Virus record (IMG/VR): IMGVR_UViG_3300017991_000130
Location: 1-55,948 of that record
Length of the DNA stretch: 55,948 nucleotides
Reading direction: 5' to 3' (one strand)
Source: a virus
Position 1 is the first letter of the stretch; each line of letters starts with the position of its first letter. Both the position numbers and the translations under genes were made by a program. Below, piece after piece: positions 8,316 through 17,506 of this stretch. The notes under the pieces were generated by a model. That model saw only the letters and a list, made by a program, of their open reading frames with translations. It ran no database searches and was not told the DNA's origin.

Positions 8316-9409
8316 GACGGCTCCTTCTTCGGCCCCTCCCATTCGCCCAACGGCGTGCTGCCGGTGGTAAGGATGTCGGCAATCCGGTCTGCCGCGCGGC
8401 CGTCGCCGAAACAGTCGCAAGGACGGTTCATGGCGGCGAGTGCCTTGGCGTCGCCCAAAAGCCGATGGGCCTGATCGTAGAAAGCTTGCCCGGTCAGCAA
8501 CGTCACTCCGTAATCGACCGATTCGGGCCGCTCTGTTACCTGCCGGACCAGTAGCGTAGGCACTCCCAACACTGCCGCCTCTTCCTGCACGCCCCCGGAA
8601 TCAGTAATCACCAATGATGCCGCCGAGAGGCAGGTCAGAAAGACGTTGTGGGGCAACGGTCCTTTGAGCAGGACGTTGGGCCTGCCGTGACAGTACATTT
8701 GCGCGGCGTCGCCGATCTCCGGATTAGAGTGGACGGGCCAGACGAAACGAGTCGCCGGGTGTTGTTTGGCCAGCTTTCGCAGCGAGGCTGCCAGACGGGC
8801 CATGTGCGGCCAGTTTTCTCGCCGGTGGAGCGTTATGAGCACGGTCTGTTCAGGAGGCTGTCCATTCTGCTGCCGCTGGACGCCGAGCCGTTGTAAGCCG
8901 TCGACTATCGTGTTTCCCGTGAGGAAGACAGTGGCTCTTTCGATCCATTCGCCCAGACAGTTCCACACGGCGAGATCCGTGGGACAAAAGTGCCAATGGC
9001 TGATGGCGTCGATCTGCCGGCGGGTCATTTCTTCCGGCCACGGTTCACGGCCGCGGGTTCTGAGTCCTGCCTCTACATGGGCCACCGGTACGTCTACGTA
9101 CGCGCCGGCCATGGCTCCGGCCAGGTCGCTGATCGTGTCGCCCACAACCACCACGCCGTCATAATCAGTCACGAGCGGGGCAACCTGTTGGACCATGTTG
9201 CCCAAACGTGCCGCCAGGTCGCCGCGAGGGGGCGACAGACAATATCTGGGAGCAATTTCCAGGCTTTCCAGACAACAGTCGAACATCTGCTCTTGCTGCT
9301 TCAAGAGACAGACGTCGGCTACGGCGCCGCGCGACCGCAGCGCATGCACCACCGGTGCCAGCTTGACTGCCGACGGTCGTGTGCCAAAAGCTATGAGAAA
9401 TTGTCCCAT
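8309..9409 (-). CDS. wecB: UDP-N-acetylglucosamine 2-epimerase (non-hydrolysing)
   Basis: 366 aa, full family length. Signature segments are in order: FGTRPSAVKLAPVV, VVVGDTISDLAGAMAG, VAHVEAGLRT, PEEMTRRQIDAIS, ITLHRRENW, ITDSGGVQEEA and VTERPE. The enzyme interconverts UDP-GlcNAc and UDP-ManNAc. Phages rarely carry it. Here it would supply a nucleotide sugar to the downstream transferases. The best evidence for a sugar, rather than nucleic-acid, target of the whole cassette is this gene. Confidence 0.85.
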   Translation of the reverse strand: MGQFLIAFGTRPSAVKLAPVVHALRSRGAVADVCLLKQQEQMFDCCLESLEIAPRYCLSPPRGDLAARLGNMVQQVAPLVTDYDGVVVVGDTISDLAGAMAGAYVDVPVAHVEAGLRTRGREPWPEEMTRRQIDAISHWHFCPTDLAVWNCLGEWIERATVFLTGNTIVDGLQRLGVQRQQNGQPPEQTVLITLHRRENWPHMARLAASLRKLAKQHPATRFVWPVHSNPEIGDAAQMYCHGRPNVLLKGPLPHNVFLTCLSAASLVITDSGGVQEEAAVLGVPTLLVRQVTERPESVDYGVTLLTGQAFYDQAHRLLGDAKALAAMNRPCDCFGDGRAADRIADILTTGSTPLGEWEGPKKEPSC

Positions 9410-9421
9410 GCGGAGGCTTTC

Positions 9422-10120
9422 TTAAGGCGTCTTGTTCCCGCGAGTGGCGGCGGCGAACAAACAAGTGCTGCTGGTTGCACGCCGGTCTTGGACCGAAACG
9501 ACGGAGAATCCTTCATACAGCAGTTCGCGAAACTCGGCGCGATCGTACATTACGACCACCGTCTCTGGGCTCGGCTGACCATGACCCTTTTCGGGCACCT
9601 CTCGCCAGTGCTTGTAGGGCGGCTTCAATTTCGGGTAGGCTTCCCGATCAAGTACGGTCGCCAGAAACAGGCCCTTGCCGTTCGGAGCAGTCATCGCCGC
9701 GCAGTTGCGGACTGCCCGGTCGGGCCGCCACTTTAAGTGCGGGAGCACCTGAGACATCAATACCAGTTCAAAAGGCTCGCCGGGCAGGGGGGCATCGCAT
9801 ACGTCATACCGCACGTAGACCGGACGATGGCCAGTAAGTCTTTCGATCGCGCTCAGGGTCTCGTCGGTGATGTAGTGCCCCAGCGGCACGAGGTCCGCCA
9901 GCGTCACCTCCCAGCCGCGGCACGCGAGCCAGGCGGCCATCGTGCCCCAGCCCGGACCGATGTCTAGTGCTCGGCCGGACTTGAAATCGCTGAGAAGCTC
10001 ACACAAGACCGGCAGATAGTCCGCCTCCATCGCCCGGTAGCGGCGTTGGTAGTAATCGCTGGGGCAGATGGCGGCGATCTGTGCCTGCGCCTCCGCTAGT
10101 GCCAGGGTGTGTCTTTCCAT
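9422..10120 (-). CDS. Class I SAM-dependent methyltransferase
   Basis: 232 aa. ALDIGPGWGTMAAWLACRGW is a clear motif I, LADLVPLGHY the acidic motif II, and FELVLMSQVLPHLKWRPDRA the motif IV/post-IV region. AGGAGAGG lies eight bases before the ATG at 10120; an in-frame GTG at 10144 is also possible but poorly placed. First gene of the glycan cassette after the tail-fibre-like genes; target unknown. Confidence 0.65.
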   Translation of the reverse strand: MERHTLALAEAQAQIAAICPSDYYQRRYRAMEADYLPVLCELLSDFKSGRALDIGPGWGTMAAWLACRGWEVTLADLVPLGHYITDETLSAIERLTGHRPVYVRYDVCDAPLPGEPFELVLMSQVLPHLKWRPDRAVRNCAAMTAPNGKGLFLATVLDREAYPKLKPPYKHWREVPEKGHGQPSPETVVVMYDRAEFRELLYEGFSVVSVQDRRATSSTCLFAAATRGNKTP

Positions 10121-10159
10121 GGCGTCGTCCTCTCCTACTGCCACACCGTAGCCGGCGTT

Positions 10160-10516
10160 TTACGTGCCGGTGGCGGCTGTCTGGGCACCCACGACCGTCC
10201 ACAGCGGGCTGACCTTGATGTTGGTGTTGATGTAGAGGACGCCGTTGGTGGTGTCCTGGTACAAGCACCCCGTTGCCGCCACGCCGGCACCGGTGCCCGA
10301 CGCGCCGTCGGTCGGCGCCCCCTCGCCGGAGAGGCTGAGCACGCCGGGCGTGATGTCGCGCCCCGCACCGTCCCGCCACACGCTGCCGGCGTTGTCGCGG
10401 AAGATGGGGATGTCGAGCGTGGTGTCGAAGAAGCAGAAGCCGTCGGGGGCGTTTTGAGGGCGGGCCGTAGAAGGCCCTGACTGGTCGCAACCGTGAAGGA
10501 CGGTGATAGTTGCCAT
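10160..10516 (-). CDS. Small virion surface/tail-fibre-like protein
   Basis: 118 aa with GGGAG seven bases before the ATG. The chain FCFFDTTLDIPIFRDNAGSV and GCLYQDTTNGVLYINTN repeats a motif common in phage fibre and decoration proteins, in which short beta hairpins describe display domains. No enzyme motif. It follows the large beta-sandwich tail protein. Confidence 0.5.
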   Translation of the reverse strand: MATITVLHGCDQSGPSTARPQNAPDGFCFFDTTLDIPIFRDNAGSVWRDGAGRDITPGVLSLSGEGAPTDGASGTGAGVAATGCLYQDTTNGVLYINTNIKVSPLWTVVGAQTAATGT

Positions 10517-10601
10517 CGATGTTCTCCCATTGTGCGGAAAGTCGATACTCGAAAGCGGATTGTAACAGGGCCCGCGCGGCGGGCCGGGTTTTGCTGGCCA
10601 G

Positions 10602-12245
10602 TTAGGTCCACGAGGGCGGGATCTCGTCCCCGTCACCCGTAACGGGCAAGAGCAGGTCTTTGTCGGCCATGTTGAAGACGCGGTTGTACCACTCCTGGAT
10701 CGATCCGGCCCGATCGTTGGAGGCCGCCAGATCCCACGTATCGTCGGCCCCTGGAGGAGTCCTGCCTGCGAAGACCGCCACGTAAGGCCCGCCGGCGTAG
10801 AGCCGCCTCGCCTCGGCGATGGCCACGTCGTCGAAAAAGACCGAGCACGTGTTATCGACGGCCACCGAAATGCGGATCCGCAGGTAAACCGGCAGCAACT
10901 GGCCGGCCGGCAGCCGGAATGAAAACCACTCGCTGTCGTGGTCCGAGTCGCTGATGTCGGCGGCCGTCAGGACCAGCTCCGCCGCGTTGCCCGCCTCGTC
11001 CTGGACGACCGATCCGTCAATGCCATCGACGATCTCGACCCGCACCTCCCCGGCGGCCGTGGCCCCTACGCGTTTCACTCGCAGGTGCGTGAAGTAGACG
11101 GTCTCGTCCGAGATCGCCAGCGCGTGGTAGACGGCCGTCAGCTCCGAACCGTTGCTGTCGAATTCTAAGGCCCGGCCGCGGTAGACACCGTCCGAGCCCG
11201 CCACCGTCGTGGCATGGGCAATCGTCGGCGAGGACCCACCCGTAAGGTGATTGACGCTGGTAAGCTGGTCCGGATTGCCGGGAACGTTCTCGAAGACCAC
11301 CGTGTGCGTGTAATCCGGACTTGTGCCGGTGCTCGAAACAGTGACCAGCTCCAGGCCGGGGATGGCCCGCAGGGCGGCCTGGACGGTGGCGGCCGCGGCG
11401 TTGTAGGCAATTGCCTCGGTCGAATGGTTGGTTGACGCCAGGTCGGTCCACTGGAGCAGGTAGCTGCCGCCGGTGGGCGTGCCGGAGATGGTGACGGTCT
11501 GTTCCTCCGGACCGGTGACCTTGAGCGTGGTGCCCACCGTGCCCACGTCGACGATCCAGTCGTCAGGCACGTTCTCGATCGTCTCATCCTCGAAATCGCC
11601 GTTCGAGAGAAGCGAGCTGGTGGCGGCCGTGGTCGTGGGCAGCACGTTTATGCCCGAACCGCCCGGCCAGTCGTGGGCCAGGCGGCTCGACTTGGCGGCC
11701 GGCGAGCGGAAGCGGAGCCTTTGGGCCGTGGTCGAGTAGACGGTGACTGTGATCGTCTCGTCATAGATGTTCTGGTTCACCAGGCCGTCGTCGCGGCACT
11801 CGGTGTAGGCGATGGCCAGGTCGCCGCTGTTGTCGCCGTCCGGCGTGAGTTCCAGCGTGATGGTGTTGCCGGCCACGTAATCGCCGTCGGCGATCATCTG
11901 GTCGATCAGGTACTGGAGCGAATACACCAGCGTGCTCTCCGGCTGCTCGGCGTCGGCATCCACCACCTGAATCAAGAACTGCTCCAGGTTGGTGCGAACG
12001 CGGCCCGAGAGCGTGCCGCCGGCGAGCTGCCAGGTGGAGACGGCCGCAGGCAGGCCCTCCATCGACTCCCACACGTCCAGTTCATAGGCGTCCGCGCGAA
12101 GCTGGTACTGCTCCAAAAAGTCTTCTATCGCGTCCGGCACGGTGGTCTCGATGGCCGTCAAAAGCGTCTCCAGGGCCCCGAACGCCTTGCCCTGCACGTC
12201 GAACAGGCCGTCGCCGTTTACAGCGTCGTGAAGCTCAATGGTCAC
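10602..12245 (-). CDS. Large tail structural protein with carbohydrate-binding-like sandwich
   Basis: 547 aa. The N-terminal 150 residues are helical (tail-associated); the middle has a repeat-like beta region (QTVTISGTPTGGSYLLQWTD). Around 215 and again to 480 a jelly-roll pattern of CBM type appears, opening with SNGDFEDETIENVPDDWIVD and ending VFFDDVAIAEARRLY. Such modules bind sugars at the host surface. ATGA overlap with the preceding tail gene. Confidence 0.5.
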   Translation of the reverse strand: MTIELHDAVNGDGLFDVQGKAFGALETLLTAIETTVPDAIEDFLEQYQLRADAYELDVWESMEGLPAAVSTWQLAGGTLSGRVRTNLEQFLIQVVDADAEQPESTLVYSLQYLIDQMIADGDYVAGNTITLELTPDGDNSGDLAIAYTECRDDGLVNQNIYDETITVTVYSTTAQRLRFRSPAAKSSRLAHDWPGGSGINVLPTTTAATSSLLSNGDFEDETIENVPDDWIVDVGTVGTTLKVTGPEEQTVTISGTPTGGSYLLQWTDLASTNHSTEAIAYNAAAATVQAALRAIPGLELVTVSSTGTSPDYTHTVVFENVPGNPDQLTSVNHLTGGSSPTIAHATTVAGSDGVYRGRALEFDSNGSELTAVYHALAISDETVYFTHLRVKRVGATAAGEVRVEIVDGIDGSVVQDEAGNAAELVLTAADISDSDHDSEWFSFRLPAGQLLPVYLRIRISVAVDNTCSVFFDDVAIAEARRLYAGGPYVAVFAGRTPPGADDTWDLAASNDRAGSIQEWYNRVFNMADKDLLLPVTGDGDEIPPSWT

Positions 12246-14122
12246 GGTTCCATGTCCTCATTGGCATATGCCTGGTCGGGATCGAACTGGACTTCGGGGT
12301 CCGTTCGCCCGTACTTGGTGTGCGGCATCACGCCCACCCGGAACTGTTCGTCTTGCTTCGGCGGCCGGTTCAAGGCGTAGACGTAGTGGGCCGTGAGCCG
12401 GTAGAGTCGCGTCACGCCGTCGGCCGTGAGGCTCGGCGGGTGGGCCTCGATCCAGTGCCGCAGGAGTGTGCCGTGCAGATCGACATCGTCGTAATCGTCG
12501 AGCGGGCGGACGATTTCGGGCCAGATCCCGGCCCGCTCCACGTCTATGTCGATCTGCCGGCGGCACTGGGGGGCCCCCACGCGAAAGACCCGGCAGGTGT
12601 CGTCGGAATCACTCGCCGGCACGGCGGCCAACGGCAATTGCACCCGCAGTTGATTGAACAGGTACCGGCTCGACATGCGAACGAAGGTGTAGATTGAGGT
12701 CTTGGCCGAGTCGCTCCACTCGTCGCCCGGCGAGTACGGCAGCGTGCCCCCAGGAGATTCGGTGACTTCTGGGTAGTAGCGGTTGCCGGCCTCGCTCTCT
12801 TCCGTCTCGCCCGGATATTGGGCCTCCGCCTTGGCGATGCCGTGCTGGTCGATGCACGGCTGCTGGAGGTAGCACTGAAGGAGCATCAGAACCGTGGGCC
12901 GCCGCTCGCCGCCCGGATCCGTCTTGCCGGGCGGCGTGTAGCCGTAGATGCTGGTGTGCGGATCGCTCCACTGCGGATCGTAGGGCCACGACTGTTCGGC
13001 CACGTCCGGCAGCTCCAGCGGCTTGCCCATATTCTCCCGCAAGTTGCCGAACAGAATCGCGATGTTCTCGTCCGTATCCTTATAAGGTGTTTCTAAGAAC
13101 CTGACGTGTGCATTGACACGATTGTGCTCGCCGATGAAGTCGGTGTATTCGACGACTTCCGGGAAGTAACGTTTGCGTCCTTCTTCACCGTACATCGCCG
13201 CGAAATTAAGAATCGCGTCAATGATCTGTATCGCACGGCTGAGAAGCAGCTTCTTGTCGGCGTGTGGCGGCCCTTCCAGCTCCACGTGGACCTCGTTCCG
13301 CATGTTCACGCCTTCTTCGGTCGAATGATGATGCTGGACCGACATCTTCGTCGCCGGCCAGGGTGCCGCGGTGTGGACCTGCCGATCGGTTACGTGGTAT
13401 TCGCAGTCCAAGCCCGCCTTGTCCGTCGAGAAGTTGACGGCCGCCCGCCGAAAACCCCGTTCGAGTCCCGGGATCACCAGGTACTTGGCGTCTACGCCCG
13501 TGCTGCCCACGGCTGCCGAGAGGCGCAGCTTGCCGGTGATGTTGCGGGTGATGAAGGCGTTTTCGTCCATCTCTTCAGAAACCGACCAGCGGTTCGAGAG
13601 CACGACCGGCAGCGCACCGGCCGGATAGCCGTCGCTTGTGTATGTCGTGGTGGGACAGATGACCTTTGCGCACTCGATCTCGAAGGCCACCCGCAGGAGC
13701 TTGGCCCCGACGATCTGGAGGATCTGGAACCTGAGCGGTTTGGGCCCGTTGTTCACGTCCCGATCCACGTTGGCCAGCTCTGCCGGCGTGGCTGCGTTGT
13801 CCGGGTCGCCGGGGGCCGGGTCGCAGCGGAAGAGCCATGTCTGCTCGCCGCCGGAATCCGAAACGGAAACGGTCAGCACCTCGCGCGCCTTGAGGATTCG
13901 GGCGTGGACCACGGCGTAGTTGGCCACGGCTGACTCTGACGGACCGGGGCCCGAAACCCAGCCCGGACCCGAATAGTCGGCGTGCAGGATCCCCTCGAAT
14001 CGCAGCCGGAAGGTGTGGAACATGGCGTCGGTGTGGCTCTCGTCGTAGGCCACCTCCTGGCTCCACTCGCGTGTTACCACGTTGTAGAGCACCACGCCGT
14101 TGTAGGTGACGATCGTCGCCAC
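12242..14122 (-). CDS. Tail/baseplate structural protein
   Basis: 626 aa. Starts MATIVTYNGVVLYNVVTREW, a hub-like beta opening, and continues with several beta-strand blocks plus a helical segment (LLSRAIQIIDAILNFAAMYG). No catalytic motif was recognised. It is directly downstream of the tape measure, the usual place for distal-tail and hub proteins. The last four bases overlap the next gene's ATG. Confidence 0.5.
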   Translation of the reverse strand: MATIVTYNGVVLYNVVTREWSQEVAYDESHTDAMFHTFRLRFEGILHADYSGPGWVSGPGPSESAVANYAVVHARILKAREVLTVSVSDSGGEQTWLFRCDPAPGDPDNAATPAELANVDRDVNNGPKPLRFQILQIVGAKLLRVAFEIECAKVICPTTTYTSDGYPAGALPVVLSNRWSVSEEMDENAFITRNITGKLRLSAAVGSTGVDAKYLVIPGLERGFRRAAVNFSTDKAGLDCEYHVTDRQVHTAAPWPATKMSVQHHHSTEEGVNMRNEVHVELEGPPHADKKLLLSRAIQIIDAILNFAAMYGEEGRKRYFPEVVEYTDFIGEHNRVNAHVRFLETPYKDTDENIAILFGNLRENMGKPLELPDVAEQSWPYDPQWSDPHTSIYGYTPPGKTDPGGERRPTVLMLLQCYLQQPCIDQHGIAKAEAQYPGETEESEAGNRYYPEVTESPGGTLPYSPGDEWSDSAKTSIYTFVRMSSRYLFNQLRVQLPLAAVPASDSDDTCRVFRVGAPQCRRQIDIDVERAGIWPEIVRPLDDYDDVDLHGTLLRHWIEAHPPSLTADGVTRLYRLTAHYVYALNRPPKQDEQFRVGVMPHTKYGRTDPEVQFDPDQAYANEDMEP

Positions 14123-14137
14123 GTATTCACACTCCTG

Positions 14138-15676
14138 CTACTCGCGATCTTCGCGCATGAACCGGCCACGGACGGGCTTTTTGTTCTTCGGCTGTCCCCG
14201 GCCGTAAGCGGCCATGGTCTCAAGATGTCTGACGATCGGGAAAGTGTCCTCCTTTTTGCCCAGGCCACCCGCAATCCTGAAGAAGTCGATTATGGCTGCG
14301 AGTTGCCCGTGCATTTTGATGAGGATATTGCCTGCTCGGCCCACAACGGCTAGCCCAGCCATGCCGTAATTCTTCATTGAAGCTACGCCTTCCCTCATCC
14401 ACTGGGTTTCTCTGAGCAGAGCTTGATATTGGGTCCCCAGTACCTCCGCCGAGCCGCTGGTAGCTTGCGCAGTCCGAATGTCCATCAACCGCTTCTGATA
14501 GTCCAACCGCGCGAAGACCGCGGCCATCGTGGCGTTGTAGCGTGCCAGGTGCCGCTGGCCCTCCAGAAGCGAGCCGGTAAGCCGCTGGACCGCGCCGGGG
14601 ATCTTCAGGAAGGCAACTTCGACCGCCGCGGTGGCGACGATGAGCCCTATGACCCATCCGGGAGGGCCGGTGCCTGCTGCGGCGCCTGCCGCGGCCCCTG
14701 CGCCCGCGCCGCCGGCCCCGAGGCGGCCCACGATGCCGGCCAGGCCGGCAGCCCTGGCGCCACCGGCGGCAGCCGCACCGCCGGCCCTGCCTGCGGCCCC
14801 GGCCGCCAGGCGGCTGGCGGTACGCGCGGCTGTTCTGCCCAACGTCCGCTCGACACCGCGGGCGATAGCCCGGCCGGCCTCCGGGCCGAAGAAATGGGCA
14901 GTGAGGTTTCCTACGGTACGGCCCATGCTGCGGGCCACCGCGGCCTCAGCCTCGGCGACGGCCTTTCTGCCGCCGACCGATCCTCGCCGCCGCTGGCGTT
15001 CTTCGCGCCGCTCGCTCTCGCGGACGATGTCCTGCGGCGTCACTTCGTCCTTGAGCGTGGACCGCCGGACATCCTCCTCGCTCAAGAGCTTGCCCGATTT
15101 GGCCAGCCGCTCCATCCGCTCGCCCCAGGAGAGCCCGCGGACCTCCCGGGCGACGGTCCGCTCTCGCCTGTTGGCCTCGGAGACGGCCTCGGTGAGCCGC
15201 TTGACGGCTTCCATGAGCCGCAAGTCGTGCGGCGACTCGGCCGCGCGCCTTTCCGACGGCAGCGGCGGCGGTTCGGGCGGGCCGCCGATGACGGTGCTGG
15301 GCACCAGGCCGCTTGCGCCGGCGGGAACGGCAGGCGGTGATTTGGACGCGATGTGCGGATGGGATTTTGGTCCGGCCACTCCCAGCGCGGCGGCCGCCAT
15401 CTCCAAGAGCTTCTCTCGCGGGACGCGGCTGCCGACTGCGCCCTTGCGGCCCGCCTTCGTGCCCGAGAGGTCGTTGATCAGCTTGCGCAGCTCGGGATCG
15501 GCCAGCGCAAGAATCTCCGGCGGCAAACCAGGTTTGTCGGCTCCCGGACCGCCACGGAGGATCGACGTATAGGCCCGTGCGCTTGAGGGGCCGACGTCGG
15601 TCATCACGCCGCCCCGCTCGGTGACGTGTTCGCGATAAAGGGCCTCCAGGCCCTTGGTGATCTCTTCATAGGCCAT
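14138..15676 (-). CDS. Probable short tape-measure/tail-length protein
   Basis: 512 aa. Charged helical N-terminal half; from about residue 290 a long Ala/Gly-rich stretch, then the hydrophobic segment GWVIGLIVATAAVEVAFLKI and a second helical part. It follows the frameshifted chaperone pair, the canonical tape-measure position. It is short for a tape measure, which would mean a short tail. The last 30 residues (HLETMAAYGRGQPKNKK... RGRF..ED) recur in an unrelated protein at 40074-40733. Confidence 0.55.
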   Translation of the reverse strand: MAYEEITKGLEALYREHVTERGGVMTDVGPSSARAYTSILRGGPGADKPGLPPEILALADPELRKLINDLSGTKAGRKGAVGSRVPREKLLEMAAAALGVAGPKSHPHIASKSPPAVPAGASGLVPSTVIGGPPEPPPLPSERRAAESPHDLRLMEAVKRLTEAVSEANRRERTVAREVRGLSWGERMERLAKSGKLLSEEDVRRSTLKDEVTPQDIVRESERREERQRRRGSVGGRKAVAEAEAAVARSMGRTVGNLTAHFFGPEAGRAIARGVERTLGRTAARTASRLAAGAAGRAGGAAAAGGARAAGLAGIVGRLGAGGAGAGAAAGAAAGTGPPGWVIGLIVATAAVEVAFLKIPGAVQRLTGSLLEGQRHLARYNATMAAVFARLDYQKRLMDIRTAQATSGSAEVLGTQYQALLRETQWMREGVASMKNYGMAGLAVVGRAGNILIKMHGQLAAIIDFFRIAGGLGKKEDTFPIVRHLETMAAYGRGQPKNKKPVRGRFMREDRE

Positions 15677-15680
15677 GGGC

Positions 15681-16330
15681 TCAACCTCCGTCTATCGGTG
15701 GCGCAGCTGTTTCGACCTGGCTCCGCTGCCACGCCGCCCGGCTCTTGTGGAGGTTGTAGAGGGCCTCGCCTTCTTCCGGCGTCTCGGCCAGCGCGTCGAA
15801 GTAACCGGGCGGAATCTCGCCCGTGGTAGCCGCGCCTACGGCGTCAACGACGGCTCGGAACAGGGCGTAGCCTCGCCGGTGCTCGATTCGTTCGGCGTTG
15901 AAGAGGAGTCCGCAGAAGAGTTCGTAGCTGGGTCTGGGGAGTCCTGGCCAGGCGAGTACCCGTAGGCCGAAAGCTGCCACGGCATCCGCGACGGGTTGGT
16001 ACTTTTTTTTAGCGCAGAGAGGTACTCGTCGAACTGCCGCAGCAGGTCGAGAACCTCCCAGTTCGTCAGGCCGCTGCGGCTGACTTCGTCCCAGGGGCGG
16101 ACGTCGAAGATCTCCGCCAGCGCCGCCAGCACGATGCCGCTTTCCGGCTCGTGCCCTTGGTGCGCCAGCGGCATCATGTCGGCGAAGTTCATCTTCGGAT
16201 GCGAAAGCAGTTTTCGCCAGATCTCCGCCGGATCGCCCCACCGCCAGCGAGCCCCGTCGTGATAGAGGAACAGCGCCCGCCTTCCCAATCGCCGGCGCTC
16301 GCAGAAGCCAAGGATGAATCGCCATAACAT
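15681..16330 (-). CDS. Tail assembly chaperone, -1 frameshift product (GT-type)
   Basis: 216 aa made by reading 16330 to 16004 in the first frame, slipping back one base, then reading 16004 to 15681. The second frame continues as KKKYQPVADAVAAFGLRVL and is otherwise without its own start or RBS. This is the lambda G/GT arrangement: the long form recruits tail tube subunits to the tape measure. Both flanks (tail tube upstream, tape measure downstream) agree with it. Confidence 0.75.
15836..16330 (-). CDS. Tail assembly chaperone, short form (G-type)
   Basis: 164 aa from ATG at 16330, with GAGG seven bases upstream. Helical N-terminus, then ...EYLSALKKSTNPSRMPW and a low-complexity Ser/Pro/Thr tail. 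This is the zero-frame product; the slippery site lies within codons 107-109. An overlapping ATG at 16325 in another frame is not used. Confidence 0.7.
   Translation of the reverse strand: MLWRFILGFCERRRLGRRALFLYHDGARWRWGDPAEIWRKLLSHPKMNFADMMPLAHQGHEPESGIVLAALAEIFDVRPWDEVSRSGLTNWEVLDLLRQFDEYLSALKKSTNPSRMPWQLSAYGYSPGQDSPDPATNSSADSSSTPNESSTGEATPCSEPSLTP
16003..16010 (-). promoter_or_regulatory. Slippery site for -1 frameshifting (run of eight A)
   Basis: Minus strand reads CTA AAA AAA AGT. The heptamer A_AAA_AAA is a highly efficient bacterial slippery sequence, and after a one-base backward slip the next codons are AAG TAC. The only long open frame beyond it runs to 15681. Confidence 0.75.
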
Positions 16331-16357
16331 GTATCGTCCTCGTCGCGTCCTTTCGCC

Positions 16358-16846
16358 TTACGTGGCCGTTGCGTTATACAAGACGCCATTGGCGTCCTTG
16401 TGGGCCTCGAATTCCACCACGAACGTCGAATAGCGGGTGCCCTTGTTGATCTCCCACTCGCCGCGGATGAAGCACCGCGGGAAGTTCATTTCTCCGCTGG
16501 TGGGATCGATCAACACGCGAATGGTCTTCGACCCGCCGAACATCAGCGTCCCCGCCGTTCCCGGCTGTCCCTCGGTGCCGGAGGCGAGCCGGGCGCGGAG
16601 CTTGGCGGCTACCGCCTCGTCCCAACTGGTCATCTCCAGCCGGATCCGGGCGATCTCGCCCAGATACTGTATGTCGATGGGCGGGCCCTGGTCGCCGCCG
16701 TTCTCGTCACCGGGAACGTCCAGATAGAATCCCTGGTTGCGGACCTCGGCACCCTGGCGGGTGTAGCCGAGCGTCTCCAGGGCGCCGGCTTCGCCGGTGC
16801 CGGTCTTGATCAGGGCGGGGCCGAATACCTGAACTGAGGCGGCCAT
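16358..16846 (-). CDS. Major tail tube protein
   Basis: 162 aa, beta-rich, starting MAASVQVFGPALIKTG. It has segments typical of siphovirus tube proteins: IDIQYLGEIARIRLEM, TLMFGGSKTIRVLIDP, MNFPRCFIRGEWEINKG and FVVEFEAHKDANGVL. Position between the head-tail connector and the chaperone pair is canonical. The polymer forms the DNA conduit of the tail. Confidence 0.75.
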   Translation of the reverse strand: MAASVQVFGPALIKTGTGEAGALETLGYTRQGAEVRNQGFYLDVPGDENGGDQGPPIDIQYLGEIARIRLEMTSWDEAVAAKLRARLASGTEGQPGTAGTLMFGGSKTIRVLIDPTSGEMNFPRCFIRGEWEINKGTRYSTFVVEFEAHKDANGVLYNATAT

Positions 16847-16861
16847 GGGGCGTTCTCCGGG

Positions 16862-17362
16862 TTAGCTCCGCCCCAGCGGCAGACGGCTGCCGCGGGACGG
16901 GTAAAAGCGGGTTCGGTCGATCATCAGATTCATCCGCTGGTAGGTGGCCACCGTGGGGCCGTCCACGTCTGGCAGACTGGCGGCGCGGTTTTCTGCAGCG
17001 CCGCCGAAGATCCGCTCGCCCTTGCGGAGCCGATCCAGATAGTCCTCATAATCCTTGACCTGCTCGGCGATCTCGCTGTACCTGCCCGGCCGGCGACGCA
17101 GAAGGGCGGCCATCGTCAGGCCGCAGATAATCTCCTCCAGCAGGGCGAGGCTGGTGCCGGTCATCGCCGCCAGCGATTCGGGCGTGTAGATGGCGGCCAC
17201 GGTACAGGCCGATTCCAGGCGTCCCTGGGCGGCGGAGAGCAGCTTCGAGAGCTTGGCGTTCTCCTCCAGGTCCTCCGCCTGCTCGCCCGTGTCGGAAACC
17301 AGATCGGCGACGATCGTCTCGTCGTAGAACTGGATCATGCTGGCTGGCGTGGCGATGGGCAC
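16862..17362 (-). CDS. Head-tail connector (Mu gp36/DUF1320-like)
   Basis: 166 aa if the GTG at 17362 is used (VPIATPASMIQFYDE); ATG at 17338 is the alternative. Helical, with a stretch PGRYSEIAEQVKDYEDYLDRL and a Pro/Arg-rich end, as in connectors of Mu-like and related phages. It directly follows the capsid gene. Confidence 0.55.
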   Translation of the reverse strand: MPIATPASMIQFYDETIVADLVSDTGEQAEDLEENAKLSKLLSAAQGRLESACTVAAIYTPESLAAMTGTSLALLEEIICGLTMAALLRRRPGRYSEIAEQVKDYEDYLDRLRKGERIFGGAAENRAASLPDVDGPTVATYQRMNLMIDRTRFYPSRGSRLPLGRS

Positions 17363-17506
17363 GGCGAGAATTCCGCAGTCGGCTACCGGTGTTCGCGATT
17401 CTTCTTCTCTCTTCCGCCGCCTTCTCCAAAGGGCCCCGGGTCGCACGGGGCTGCCGCCATTGCCCGCGCGGCTGCGGGGGACGACAACAGGCCGGGGGGC
17501 TCTGTG

